Source: an uncultured bacterium (GTDB lineage Bacteria; Bacillota; Clostridia; Oscillospirales; Acutalibacteraceae). From it: DNA of 6,704 bases. Shown one piece after another: positions 1 through 6,150 of the stretch. The notes below the pieces were generated by a model. The model was given only the letters and a program-made list of their open reading frames with translations. It was not told where the DNA came from and did no database searches. The stretch is from positions 1-6,704 of the forward strand of contig CAJMOI010000111.1 in assembly GCA_905215105.1 (NCBI GenBank), in the 5' to 3' direction. A program made the translations under genes and the position numbers. Position 1 is the first letter of the stretch; every line of letters starts with the position of its first letter.

Positions 1-679
1 GTACGGGGTTGGTAATGGTAACGGCAATCCAGTAACCGCTTCCCAGCAAAAGGATACCGATGACAGCCAGCAGCCAGCGGGCCTTGGGTTCTTTTTCACC
101 CATCTGTCCGCCCCGGAGCAATTCGATGGGGTTGGTCAGGTGAATCTGCCGCAGGCTGTTGAGGAAAATCAGGAAAAACAGGATGCCAAACAGAATTAGA
201 GCCGAGCGGATTGCGTCAAAAGAAATATAAAAGCCCAGCGGCACTTCCGTTTCCATCAGGCTTGCCAGTACCAGAAAGGACGCTTTGTCCAGGACAATTC
301 CCAGTCCCAGACCGATGACCAGACTGATCACGGCGATATAGAGGGTTTCATAAAAGATCATGCGGGAAAGATGGCCTTTGCCCATGCCCAACACGTTGTA
401 AAGGCCGATTTCTTTCTTTCTCCGTTTCATCAGAAAACTGTTGGTGTAAAAAATAAAGATCACTGAAAAAAGGGAGATGACCCAGACGCCCAGCCCCAGG
501 CAAACTTTCAGGGAAGCACTGCCCAACTGCATTTCATCAATACCCGGATTGGCGGAAAGGGCATTCATCATATAGTAACCTGCCACGGTAAAAATGCAGG
601 TCAGCAGATAGGGGAGATAGACTCGGGCATTTTTGCGGATATTGATGCCTGCCAGCTTTGCATAGAAAAACTTACTCAT
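1..679 (-). CDS. BceB/FtsX-type ABC transporter permease, N-terminal part (runs off left edge)
   Basis: Membrane subunit of a peptide-antibiotic sensing and resistance ABC transporter, working with the ATPase encoded just upstream. The frame is open from the ATG at 679 to base 1, giving 226 residues with no stop; known BceB proteins are about 650 residues, so roughly the first third is present. Hydrophobic segments lie near residues 20-41, 58-83, 107-130, 158-175 and 202-222. Between the second and third is the basic stretch KRRKKEIGL (residues 85-93), the place and form it takes in BceB-family FtsX-like permeases. The start overlaps the ATPase stop by eight bases (672-679), and AAGGCGG precedes it as a modest ribosome binding site, so translation is probably coupled. 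The large extracellular domain expected between later membrane helices is outside the window, so ligand type cannot be judged. Family assignment is firm; the exact substrate is unknown. Confidence 0.9.
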   Translation of the reverse strand, partial: MSKFFYAKLAGINIRKNARVYLPYLLTCIFTVAGYYMMNALSANPGIDEMQLGSASLKVCLGLGVWVISLFSVIFIFYTNSFLMKRRKKEIGLYNVLGMGKGHLSRMIFYETLYIAVISLVIGLGLGIVLDKASFLVLASLMETEVPLGFYISFDAIRSALILFGILFFLIFLNSLRQIHLTNPIELLRGGQMGEKEPKARWLLAVIGILLLGSGYWIAVTITNPV

Positions 680-1481
680 ACAGCGCACCGCCTTCGCCGT
701 GAATAAAGTTGGCAGAAGAGCCTACCGAGGCACCGGTGGCAATCAGCGTCAAGGTATCGGAAATCTGCTGATACAGCTCTTCCTGCGTATGGCTGCCGCG
801 ATAAATCTGATGGAATACCTCACCGTCTTTAATGAACAGCACACGTCCGGCGCTGCTGGCAGCTTTGATACTGTGGGTGACCATCAAAATGGTCTGGCCG
901 CTGTGGTTGATCTCTTCAAAAAGCTTCAGCAGGCTGTCGGCAGAGCGGGAATCCAGCGCGCCGGTGGGCTCATCCGCCAGAATCAGCTGCGGTTCGGTAA
1001 TCAGGGCACGAGCTACGGCCGTGCGCTGTTTCTGTCCGCCGGAAACCTCATAGGGGAATTTATTCAACAGAGAAGTGATTTCCAGCCGGGCGGCGATAGG
1101 CGCCAGCTTTTCCTTCATTTCCGGATATTTTTTGCCGGAAAGCACCAGCGGCAGAAAAATGTTGTCCTGAATAGAGAATGTGTCCAGCAAATTAAAATCC
1201 TGAAACACAAATCCCAGATTTTCCCGGCGGAAAGCCGCCAAATCCTTTTCCCGAATGGACAGTACGTTTTTTCCAGCTACCAGCACTTCGCCGCTGGTGG
1301 GACGGTCCAGAGTTGCCAGAATGTTCAGCAGCGTGGTTTTGCCGCTGCCGGACTCGCCCATAATCGCCACAAACTCTCCCTGCTCCACGGAAAAGTTCAC
1401 ATCCGTCAGCGCCTGTACCTGATTGCCGCCGAATCGGGTGGTATATACCTTTTTCAAATGGTTGACTTCCAGAATTGACAT
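672..1481 (-). CDS. BceA-type ABC transporter ATP-binding protein
   Basis: Cytoplasmic ATPase that powers the adjoining BceB-like permease; relatives (BceA, PsdA, VraD/VraF) protect against bacitracin, lantibiotics or other cell-wall-active peptides. It has 269 residues. Visible motifs are Walker A GESGSGKTT (42-50), Q-loop Gln94 in FVFQDFN, signature VSGGQKQR (146-153), Walker B LILADEPTG (166-174), D-loop ALDS (175-178) and switch His203 in VTHS, so the catalytic set is complete. The start at 1481 was preferred to an in-frame ATG at 1541 because a strong AAAGGAGG sits eight bases before it, and the longer version would begin upstream of the predicted transcription start. The C-terminal tail after about residue 245 is Gly/Ala/Ser-rich and slightly longer than I recall for B. 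subtilis BceA. A promoter and dyads lie in the 135-base gap behind the kinase gene, suggesting transcription separate from the regulators. Confidence 0.93.
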   Translation of the reverse strand: MSILEVNHLKKVYTTRFGGNQVQALTDVNFSVEQGEFVAIMGESGSGKTTLLNILATLDRPTSGEVLVAGKNVLSIREKDLAAFRRENLGFVFQDFNLLDTFSIQDNIFLPLVLSGKKYPEMKEKLAPIAARLEITSLLNKFPYEVSGGQKQRTAVARALITEPQLILADEPTGALDSRSADSLLKLFEEINHSGQTILMVTHSIKAASSAGRVLFIKDGEVFHQIYRGSHTQEELYQQISDTLTLIATGASVGSSANFIHGEGGALYE

Positions 1482-1489
1482 GAAAAAGA

Positions 1490-1497
1490 CCTCCTTT
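1490..1497 (-). promoter_or_regulatory. Ribosome binding site fixing the start of the ABC ATPase gene
   Basis: AAAGGAGG on the minus strand, with eight bases between AGGAGG and the ATG at 1481. It decides the start: the upstream in-frame ATG at 1541 lies in the promoter region and has no comparable site. Confidence 0.85.
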
Positions 1498-1511
1498 GTT
1501 TCGTCACAGTC

Positions 1512-1541
1512 AGTATACCAAAGCCGGGAAATGCGTGCCAT
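1512..1541 (-). promoter_or_regulatory. Candidate promoter of the bceAB-like transporter genes
   Basis: The -10 element is TATACT (1512-1517, five of six consensus bases). The best -35 is ATGGCA (1536-1541, four of six), 18 bases upstream. The predicted start is near 1505, giving a leader of about 24 bases before the ATG that contains the ribosome binding site. A weak -35 with long spacing is what one expects of a promoter needing an activator. Family knowledge says BceR-type regulators activate the transporter genes; that this promoter behaves so is inference. Confidence 0.6.
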
Positions 1542-1564
1542 TTCTTTGGCTTACATTTCCCGGC
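1523..1564 (-). repeat. Nested inverted repeat across the -35 region of the transporter promoter
   Basis: Perfect 11-base arms GCCGGGAAATG (1523-1533) and CATTTCCCGGC (1554-1564) enclose a second pair, GCCA (1537-1540) and TGGC (1547-1550), around a six-base centre. The whole 42-base dyad lies just after the kinase stop codon and covers the -35 element and most of the spacer. As RNA it would fold into a strong hairpin, but only three T residues follow on the minus strand, so it is a poor classical terminator. It could be an operator, a transcript-end or processing hairpin of the regulator operon, or both. Confidence 0.7.
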
Positions 1565-1568
1565 GGAA

Positions 1569-1586
1569 TCTTACCGAATTGTAAGA
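1569..1586. promoter_or_regulatory. Candidate operator of the BceR-like regulator
   Basis: TCTTAC (1569-1574) and GTAAGA (1581-1586) form a perfect dyad with a six-base centre. Read on the minus strand it contains TTACA-ATTC-GGTAA, one base away from the TNACA-N4-TGTAA type of site I recall for BceR-like regulators of Firmicutes. Its centre is about 72 bases upstream of the predicted transcription start of the transporter genes, a normal place for an activator. The dyad is seen directly; the binding protein is inferred. Confidence 0.55.
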
Positions 1587-1616
1587 AGTGAATCATTCAG
1601 ATGTTTTGAGAAGGAT

Positions 1617-2627
1617 TTACTGCCAGATTTCCGGAGCGGAATCCAGATATAACCGCACCTGAGTTCCTTTTCCCGGCTGAGAACGGATTTCCATTCGATG
1701 AGACAGCTTTTCCAGCACCCGGCGGCATAGATACAGTCCCAGGCCGGTAGCACGTTTGTCGGACCGTCCATTTTTTCCGGTAAACCCTTTTTCGAAAATC
1801 CGCGGTAAGTCTTCCTGTGCAATTCCGATGCCGGTATCCTCAATGACCAGTACTTTTCCCGGTTCTTCCCGGATGGAAATGGTACCTTTCGGGGTGTATT
1901 TCAGGGAATTGGAGAGAAGCTGCTCCACCACAAAGCACAGCCATTTTTCGTCGGTAAGCACTTCTGACGACAGAGTTCCCAGTTCCAGCCGGATTTTTTT
2001 CCGAATAAACAGCGGCGCATATTTCCGCACGGCCTGACGCACGATGGATTCCAGCGGATACTTCTGGATGACAAAATCGTTGGACGTGCTGCCCAGCCGG
2101 AGATAAGACAGCACCATTTCCACATACTGTTCCACTCGGAAAAGTTCTGCCAATAACTCCCGATTCTGTTCGGTGTCCTCGCTTTGCAGCAGCAGGCGCA
2201 TGGCAGCAATGGGCGTTTTGATCTGGTGGGCCCACAGGGTATAATACTCCATCATGGCGCTTGTTTCCCGGTCTTTGTCCGATTCCACCCGCTGTTTTTC
2301 ACAGAAGAGCTTCCGCAAAGCGTCGTCGTATTCCTCTTCAATCAGGTTTCGAGGGTCCGGCAGTTCTTCCAGAGAGTACCGGATATTGGCGCACATGGAT
2401 TCCAGCCGGCGGCACCGGACAGCAAATAGAGCGAAATCGATGATTCCTGCAATCATTCCGGCCAGCAGCCACAAAAGCAGCATATACCAGAAAGCTTCCG
2501 GTTCCAGCCGGTATACGGCAAACAAAAATCCACTGATGGCCGTCATGGAAAGGAGAAGAGCCAGCAGCTTTTTTCGCTGGTGAAGGTAGGAGAGCATCAG
2601 TTTCCAAAAAGAAAGCGTCCTGTTCAT
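1617..2627 (-). CDS. BceS-like intramembrane-sensing sensor histidine kinase
   Basis: Inner-membrane kinase of a two-component system, partner of the response regulator encoded just upstream. In 336 residues it has two membrane helices (about 20-39 and 46-70) joined by only a few residues, so it lacks an external sensor domain. That is the hallmark of BceS-type kinases, which rely on the BceAB transporter to detect the peptide. A linker follows, then the phosphoacceptor motif WAHQIKTPI with His134, N-box Asn240 in LLSNSLKYT, G1 box DTGIGI (264-269), F-box phenylalanines 278 and 282, and G2 box GLGLYL (295-300), so all kinase motifs are present. The ATG overlaps the regulator stop in an ATGA (2624-2627), with only a weak GGTG before it, so translation is likely coupled. 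The close match of layout and neighbours makes the family call strong; the inducing compound is unknown. Confidence 0.92.
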   Translation of the reverse strand: MNRTLSFWKLMLSYLHQRKKLLALLLSMTAISGFLFAVYRLEPEAFWYMLLLWLLAGMIAGIIDFALFAVRCRRLESMCANIRYSLEELPDPRNLIEEEYDDALRKLFCEKQRVESDKDRETSAMMEYYTLWAHQIKTPIAAMRLLLQSEDTEQNRELLAELFRVEQYVEMVLSYLRLGSTSNDFVIQKYPLESIVRQAVRKYAPLFIRKKIRLELGTLSSEVLTDEKWLCFVVEQLLSNSLKYTPKGTISIREEPGKVLVIEDTGIGIAQEDLPRIFEKGFTGKNGRSDKRATGLGLYLCRRVLEKLSHRMEIRSQPGKGTQVRLYLDSAPEIWQ

Positions 2628-3295
2628 GGCACCATATACCCGATGCCTTTCTTTGTCGTAATAAAGTGTTCCAGTCCCACCGCTTCCAGCTTGCGGCGCA
2701 GGCGGGTCACATTGACCGTCAGGGTGTTTTCATCCACATAGCAGTCGGTTTCCCATAGCTTGGTCATCAGTGCTTCCCGGCTGACGGCTCGGCCTTTATT
2801 TTCCAGAAGGTTCTGTAAAATCTTATATTCATTTTTGGTCAGCTCTACCTTTTTTCCTTCATAAGTCAGGGTAGCGTCTCCCATATTCAAAATCGCGCCC
2901 CGATGTTCCAGCAGGCTGGTCTGGCCGCTGAAATCATAGGTTCTGCGGAGGACGGCCTGCACCTTTGCCGCCAGTACATGGAGGTCAAAGGGCTTTGCGA
3001 TAAAGTCGTCGCCGCCCATGTTCATGGCCATCACGATATTCATGTTGTCCGACGCAGAGGAGATAAAAATGATGGGTACCTTGGAGAGACGGCGAATCTC
3101 ACTGCACCAGTGATACCCGTTGAAAAAGGGCAGGGAAATGTCCAGCAGTACCAGCTGGGGGTCAAAAGCAGCGAATTCCGCGGTGACTTTCTGGAAGTTC
3201 TCCACACAGTGGACTTCACAGCCCCAACTTTCCATATGCCGGGCAATCGCCCCGGCAATCACACTATCGTCCTCAACTATCATGATTTTATACAT
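2624..3295 (-). CDS. BceR-like OmpR/PhoB-family response regulator
   Basis: DNA-binding response regulator of 223 residues, first gene of the regulator pair. The receiver domain (about 1-115) has the acidic pair Asp9/Asp10, phosphoacceptor Asp52 in VLLDISLP, Ser79/Ser80 and Lys101 in AKPF. The C-terminal winged helix (about 130-223) carries VELTKNEYKIL (150-160) and TLTVNVTRLRRKL (191-203), close to BceR and VirR-type regulators, and FNGYHWCSEIRR in the receiver also resembles BceR. The start at 3295 (MYKIMIVEDD) fits the family. An in-frame ATG at 3322 would add nine residues, but it would leave a leader of only about 14 bases from the predicted transcription start, without a clear ribosome binding site. 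Its likely target is the dyad upstream of the ABC transporter genes; self-regulation is possible but no matching site is evident at its own promoter. Confidence 0.92.
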   Translation of the reverse strand: MYKIMIVEDDSVIAGAIARHMESWGCEVHCVENFQKVTAEFAAFDPQLVLLDISLPFFNGYHWCSEIRRLSKVPIIFISSASDNMNIVMAMNMGGDDFIAKPFDLHVLAAKVQAVLRRTYDFSGQTSLLEHRGAILNMGDATLTYEGKKVELTKNEYKILQNLLENKGRAVSREALMTKLWETDCYVDENTLTVNVTRLRRKLEAVGLEHFITTKKGIGYMVP

Positions 3296-3342
3296 CGATT
3301 TCGCCCCGCTTTTCTTATGCATTCAGCTGGATTTTCCGTTTA

Positions 3343-3371
3343 ATGATAGCATGTTTTTCATGAAAAGTCTA
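3343..3371 (-). promoter_or_regulatory. Candidate promoter of the response regulator - kinase operon
   Basis: The -10 is TATCAT (3343-3348), preceded by TGC, an extended -10 context. A -35 of TAGACT (3366-3371, four of six) stands 17 bases upstream. The predicted start is near 3336. The spacer holds the perfect palindrome TTTTCATGAAAA (3355-3366), whose upstream end touches the -35; it may be an operator or chance AT-rich symmetry. The promoter lies just after the recR terminator. Confidence 0.6.
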
Positions 3372-3377
3372 TTTTAC

Positions 3378-3417
3378 AAACAAAAAGCCCGCCGTTTCCG
3401 TCAGGAAACAGCGAGCT
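3378..3417 (-). terminator. Intrinsic terminator of the dnaX-ebfC-recR unit
   Basis: On the minus strand a 14-pair stem (3404-3417 with 3386-3399, including three G-T pairs) closes a TGAC loop and is followed at once by TTTTTGTTT. It begins four bases after the recR stop codon. The opposite strand has no T run after the stem, so it works in the minus direction only. It separates the DNA replication and repair genes from the two-component operon. Confidence 0.93.
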
Positions 3418-3421
3418 TCTC

Positions 3422-4024
3422 TCACAATTCTCTTCGGCCTTCAATGGCACGGGAAAGGGTTACTTCGTCGGCATACTCCAGATCGCCGCCTACGGGGATA
3501 CCGTAAGCCAGACGGGTAACGCGGATTCCCATGGGTTTCAGCAGCCGGGAAATGTACATGGCCGTAGCCTCGCCCTCCACCGTGGGGTTGGTGGCCATAA
3601 TCACTTCTTTTACCTGACCGTCTCCCACCCGGGCCAGCAGTTCTTTGATGTGCAGCTGGTCAGGGCCAACGCCGCTGAGCGGGGAAATTACGCCGTGAAG
3701 CACATGATAGGTGGCATCCACCTCGTTGGTGCGTTCCAGCGCAAACACATCCCGTGGGTCTTCCACCACATAAATGATGGATTTATCCCGGGAATTGTTG
3801 CGGCAAACAGGACAAAGCTCCTGATCGGTCAGATTACAGCACACTTTGCAGTAGTGAATTTTTTCGTGGGCATTTACAATAGCGGAAGCAAACTGTTCAG
3901 CTTCTTCCTTGGAAACGCTCAGAATATGATAAGCCAGTCGCTGGGCGGTTTTATGGCCGATGCCGGGCAGTTTTTCAAACTGTTCCACCAGCGTTTCCAG
4001 CGGTGCTACATGATAAGAGGCCAT
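3422..4024 (-). CDS. recR: Recombination protein RecR
   Basis: RecR acts with RecO (and RecF) to load RecA on single-stranded DNA at gaps during recombinational repair. It has 200 residues, the usual length. In order there are a helix-hairpin-helix LPGIGHKTAQRLAYHIL (19-35), a four-cysteine zinc finger (Cys59, Cys62, Cys71, Cys74), a Toprim domain from about residue 82 with Glu88 in YVVEDPRD and the second acidic motif in ATNPTVEGEATA (144-155), and the C-terminal motif GIPVGGDLEYADEVTL (175-190). The start at 4024 gives a normal N-terminus. It lies three bases after the ebfC stop, and I see no good ribosome binding site, so translation probably depends on ribosomes finishing ebfC. Last gene of the unit, followed directly by a terminator. 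Confidence 0.97.
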   Translation of the reverse strand: MASYHVAPLETLVEQFEKLPGIGHKTAQRLAYHILSVSKEEAEQFASAIVNAHEKIHYCKVCCNLTDQELCPVCRNNSRDKSIIYVVEDPRDVFALERTNEVDATYHVLHGVISPLSGVGPDQLHIKELLARVGDGQVKEVIMATNPTVEGEATAMYISRLLKPMGIRVTRLAYGIPVGGDLEYADEVTLSRAIEGRREL

Positions 4025-4027
4025 TGC

Positions 4028-4375
4028 TTAGAACAGGCCCGGAACGTTCAGACCGCCGGACAGCTTCTCCATTTTTTCGTTCTTCTCGGTGGAAGCGGCA
4101 CGCAGTGCCTCATTGGCAGCAGCCACGATCATATCGGAAAGCATCTCCACGTCCTCCGGGTCTACAACCTCGGGCTTCATGTCGATGGTTTTCAGCTCCA
4201 TTTTGCCGGTAACTGTTACAGTGACAGCGCCGCCGCCGGAAGTTGCGCTATACTCTTTTTCTTCCAGCTCCTTGGCCAGCTCGTCCATGTCCTCCTGCAG
4301 CTTCTGTGCCTGACGGGCCAGCTGCTGAATATTGTTTACGCCGCTGGTGTAACTCCGGGGTAATCTTGCTTTCAT
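4028..4375 (-). CDS. ebfC: YbaB/EbfC-family nucleoid-associated protein
   Basis: A small homodimeric DNA-binding protein of the YbaB/EbfC/YaaK family, almost always encoded between dnaX and recR. Its precise role is not well settled; relatives bind DNA and affect nucleoid structure and gene expression. The 115 residues have the family layout: N-terminal MKARLPRSY, a heptad-like helix rich in Gln, Glu and Lys (about 15-42), a central beta part AVTVTVTGKMELKTIDMKPEV (about 50-70), then an acidic PEDVEMLSDMIVAAANEALR helix (73-92) and a Gly/Leu/Pro tail ending VPGLF. The start at 4375 is fixed by AGGAGG seven bases upstream, which itself contains the last bases of the dnaX stop. Coupling with dnaX above and recR below is likely. 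Confidence 0.95.
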   Translation of the reverse strand: MKARLPRSYTSGVNNIQQLARQAQKLQEDMDELAKELEEKEYSATSGGGAVTVTVTGKMELKTIDMKPEVVDPEDVEMLSDMIVAAANEALRAASTEKNEKMEKLSGGLNVPGLF

Positions 4376-4382
4376 ATCAATT

Positions 4383-4388
4383 CCTCCT
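4383..4388 (-). promoter_or_regulatory. Ribosome binding site of ebfC overlapping the dnaX stop codon
   Basis: AGGAGG on the minus strand, seven bases before the ebfC ATG. The dnaX stop TAG (4387-4389) shares two bases with it, so a ribosome ending dnaX sits on the ebfC start region. This supports translational coupling of the two genes. Confidence 0.85.
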
Positions 4389-6048
4389 AATTTTTTTCAA
4401 TAACTTCAATCCCCGCCTGCCGGGCTTCTTCTGTCAGGGCGGCAAGAGGGTCTTGTTGTTCTGCCTTGTTCTCCTGCGAATGGGGGTACGGGCCCAGTTT
4501 ATAGACCTTTCCCAATACCTGTCGGATAGCGTCCCGCAGTTTGTCCCGCTGGGACGACTTTCGCAGAAGTTCAAAGGCAAGCTCCTGAGGAGCATCTATC
4601 AGCACATAGCTCCCGCTGACATAAGCGGAAGAGCCATGAAATGCTGCCGCAATGGATTGAGAATAACTGCGCATAAGCTGGAGAATTTCCGGCCACTCGT
4701 TCAAGCGTTTGGCGTTGGCCAGAATTTCCTCCATGGAAGGTTTCCGTGTCGGTTCGGAAACCGATGGAGCAGGGGCAGCAGGCTGTTTTTCCACAGCCGG
4801 AGCGGGTGTCTCTTCGGGAAGGAATTCTTCCACGGGAGCCGCTGTTTCTGCCGGTTTTGTACTGGCGGGTTTTGCCGGTGCTTCTGCCGGCTGAATGGCA
4901 ACACCGGACCGCAGCTGCCGTTCCAGTGCTTCAATACGGCGTACCAGAGCAGCGGTACTGTCCTCCAGCTCGGGAGAACACAGGCGGATCAGGGTCATTT
5001 CCATCTCTACCCGACGGTTTCCGCCCCGATACATCCGTTCCAGACTTTCCTGAAAGACGGTCAGGCCGTGAAGAATCAGGGGAAGAGGTGCGGAAAGTGC
5101 CTGTTTGGAGAGTCGCTCCTGTTCCTCCGGTGACATGGCCAGCAGGGAACTGGGGTCTTTCATGCTCTTCACCAGCATCATACCGCGGAAATGGCCGGTC
5201 ATTTCTTCACACAGCCGCGCCATATCTTTGGAATCCCGGTAGAGTTTATCCACGGTTTCCAGCGCGGAAGCGGAATCGTGCTCCATAATGGCCCGGGTCA
5301 GCTCAAACAGATGCTCTCTGCCGGCAAGTCCTGCCGTTTCATTGACTACCTGTACGGTGATTTCCCGGCTGTGTCCCAGACACTGATCCAACAGGGAAAG
5401 AGCATCTCGAAGGGCGCCATCTGCAAGTCGGGCAATGAGCAGCGCAGCCGGTTCATCCAGAGAAGCGTTTTCGTGCTCCGCAACATAATGCAGCCGGGCG
5501 GCAATATCCTCCGGTGCAATCCGGTGGAAGTCAAACCGCTGACAGCGGGAAAGAATGGTGGCCGGAATCCGGTGCACCTCTGTGGTGGCCAGAATAAACA
5601 GCACATGAGCCGGCGGTTCTTCCAGAGTTTTGAGCAGCGCGTTGTAGGCCCCCGGCGAAAGCATATGTACTTCGTCGATGATGTACACCCGGTATTTGGC
5701 GGCAGCGGGGGTAAAAACCGCTTCTTCCCGCAGTTCCCGGATGCTGTCCACGCCGTTGTTGCTGGCGGCGTCGATTTCTACAATATCCATCACCGCGCCG
5801 CTGTCAATGCCCCGGCACATCTCGCATTCACCGCAGGGATCTCCATTGACCGGGTGGAGACAGTTGACCGCCTTGGCCAGAATTTTGGCGCAGGTGGTCT
5901 TGCCGGTTCCCCGGGAACCGGTGAACAGATAGGCGTGCGCGATTCGTCCGGCCATCAGCTCATTGCGCAGGGTGGTGGTCACCTGAGGCTGGCCTGCCAC
6001 ATCGGCAAAGACCTGAGGACGCCATTTACGATAAAGAACCTGATACAT
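4387..6048 (-). CDS. dnaX: DNA polymerase III subunit gamma/tau (clamp loader)
   Basis: ATPase subunit of the clamp loader that places the sliding clamp on DNA and holds the replisome together. The 553 residues begin MYQVLYRKWRPQVF, the typical start. AAA+ motifs are Walker A GSRGTGKT (44-51), zinc-binding cysteines Cys63, Cys72, Cys75 and Cys78, Walker B VYIIDEVH (121-128), sensor-1 ATTE (154-157), SRC motif (167-169) and sensor-2 Arg214 in GALRDALSLLDQ. The lid and collar domain runs to about 380, then a Pro/Ala/Glu-rich linker (about 385-435) and a C-terminal tau-type domain (about 436-553). An in-frame ATG at 6117 was rejected because AGGAGGTG stands eight bases before 6048 and the extension is not family-like. 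No standard slippery frameshift site was found, so a separate gamma form is not predicted. It lies downstream of the SRP RNA gene, as in Bacillus. Confidence 0.97.
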   Translation of the reverse strand: MYQVLYRKWRPQVFADVAGQPQVTTTLRNELMAGRIAHAYLFTGSRGTGKTTCAKILAKAVNCLHPVNGDPCGECEMCRGIDSGAVMDIVEIDAASNNGVDSIRELREEAVFTPAAAKYRVYIIDEVHMLSPGAYNALLKTLEEPPAHVLFILATTEVHRIPATILSRCQRFDFHRIAPEDIAARLHYVAEHENASLDEPAALLIARLADGALRDALSLLDQCLGHSREITVQVVNETAGLAGREHLFELTRAIMEHDSASALETVDKLYRDSKDMARLCEEMTGHFRGMMLVKSMKDPSSLLAMSPEEQERLSKQALSAPLPLILHGLTVFQESLERMYRGGNRRVEMEMTLIRLCSPELEDSTAALVRRIEALERQLRSGVAIQPAEAPAKPASTKPAETAAPVEEFLPEETPAPAVEKQPAAPAPSVSEPTRKPSMEEILANAKRLNEWPEILQLMRSYSQSIAAAFHGSSAYVSGSYVLIDAPQELAFELLRKSSQRDKLRDAIRQVLGKVYKLGPYPHSQENKAEQQDPLAALTEEARQAGIEVIEKN

Positions 6049-6056
6049 CGGGGAAC

Positions 6057-6064
6057 CACCTCCT
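6057..6064 (-). promoter_or_regulatory. Ribosome binding site fixing the dnaX start
   Basis: AGGAGGTG, fully complementary to the 16S rRNA tail core, eight bases before the ATG at 6048. It decides for this start over the in-frame ATG at 6117. Confidence 0.88.
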
Positions 6065-6082
6065 GTTTTTGTCAAAGCGTTT

Positions 6083-6130
6083 CTGAAAACGAAGAAATTG
6101 TCGGAAAAGACGATCATTTCGACTTTTCAG
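6083..6130 (-). repeat. Interrupted inverted repeat in the dnaX leader
   Basis: Outer arms CTGAAAA (6083-6089) and TTTTCAG (6124-6130) and inner arms GTCG (6100-6103) and CGAC (6120-6123) are perfect complements, separated on one side by a ten-base loop. The dyad lies between the end of the SRP RNA and the dnaX ribosome binding site. As RNA it could form a modest hairpin. It might affect processing or dnaX expression, or be chance; no T run follows, so it is not a terminator. Confidence 0.4.
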
Positions 6131-6150
6131 ATAGCCCCTAAGAAAAAGAA

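Noticed and set aside
699..1478. A 259-codon open frame on the plus strand
   Set aside because: It is exactly antisense to the ABC ATPase, whose motifs are complete, and it has no ribosome binding site or recognisable domain. It is a shadow of codon bias.
3650..4363. A 237-codon plus-strand open frame
   Set aside because: It is antisense to recR and ebfC, both certain genes, and has no start signal.
4387..4400. Seven-A run at the end of dnaX as a programmed frameshift site
   Set aside because: It is two codons from the stop and not in the X-XXY-YYZ register with a good last codon. A shift here would not give a shortened gamma form. No other slippery site with a following stem was convincing.
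4780..4800. GGCTGT/ACAGCC dyad with five A residues inside dnaX
   Set aside because: It falls in the Pro/Ala-rich linker where such repeats arise easily; there is no stop in another frame placed to give a useful product and no T run for termination.
6070..6075. Perfect TTGACA as a dnaX -35
   Set aside because: The matching -10 position would fall on the ribosome binding site and start codon, and no -10-like bases are there.
4243..6141. Long plus-strand open frames (4243-5133, 4746-5288 and 5191-6141)
   Set aside because: They mirror dnaX and run across its start and the dnaX-ebfC junction. Their products are low-complexity and unlike known families. No promoter or start signal supports them.
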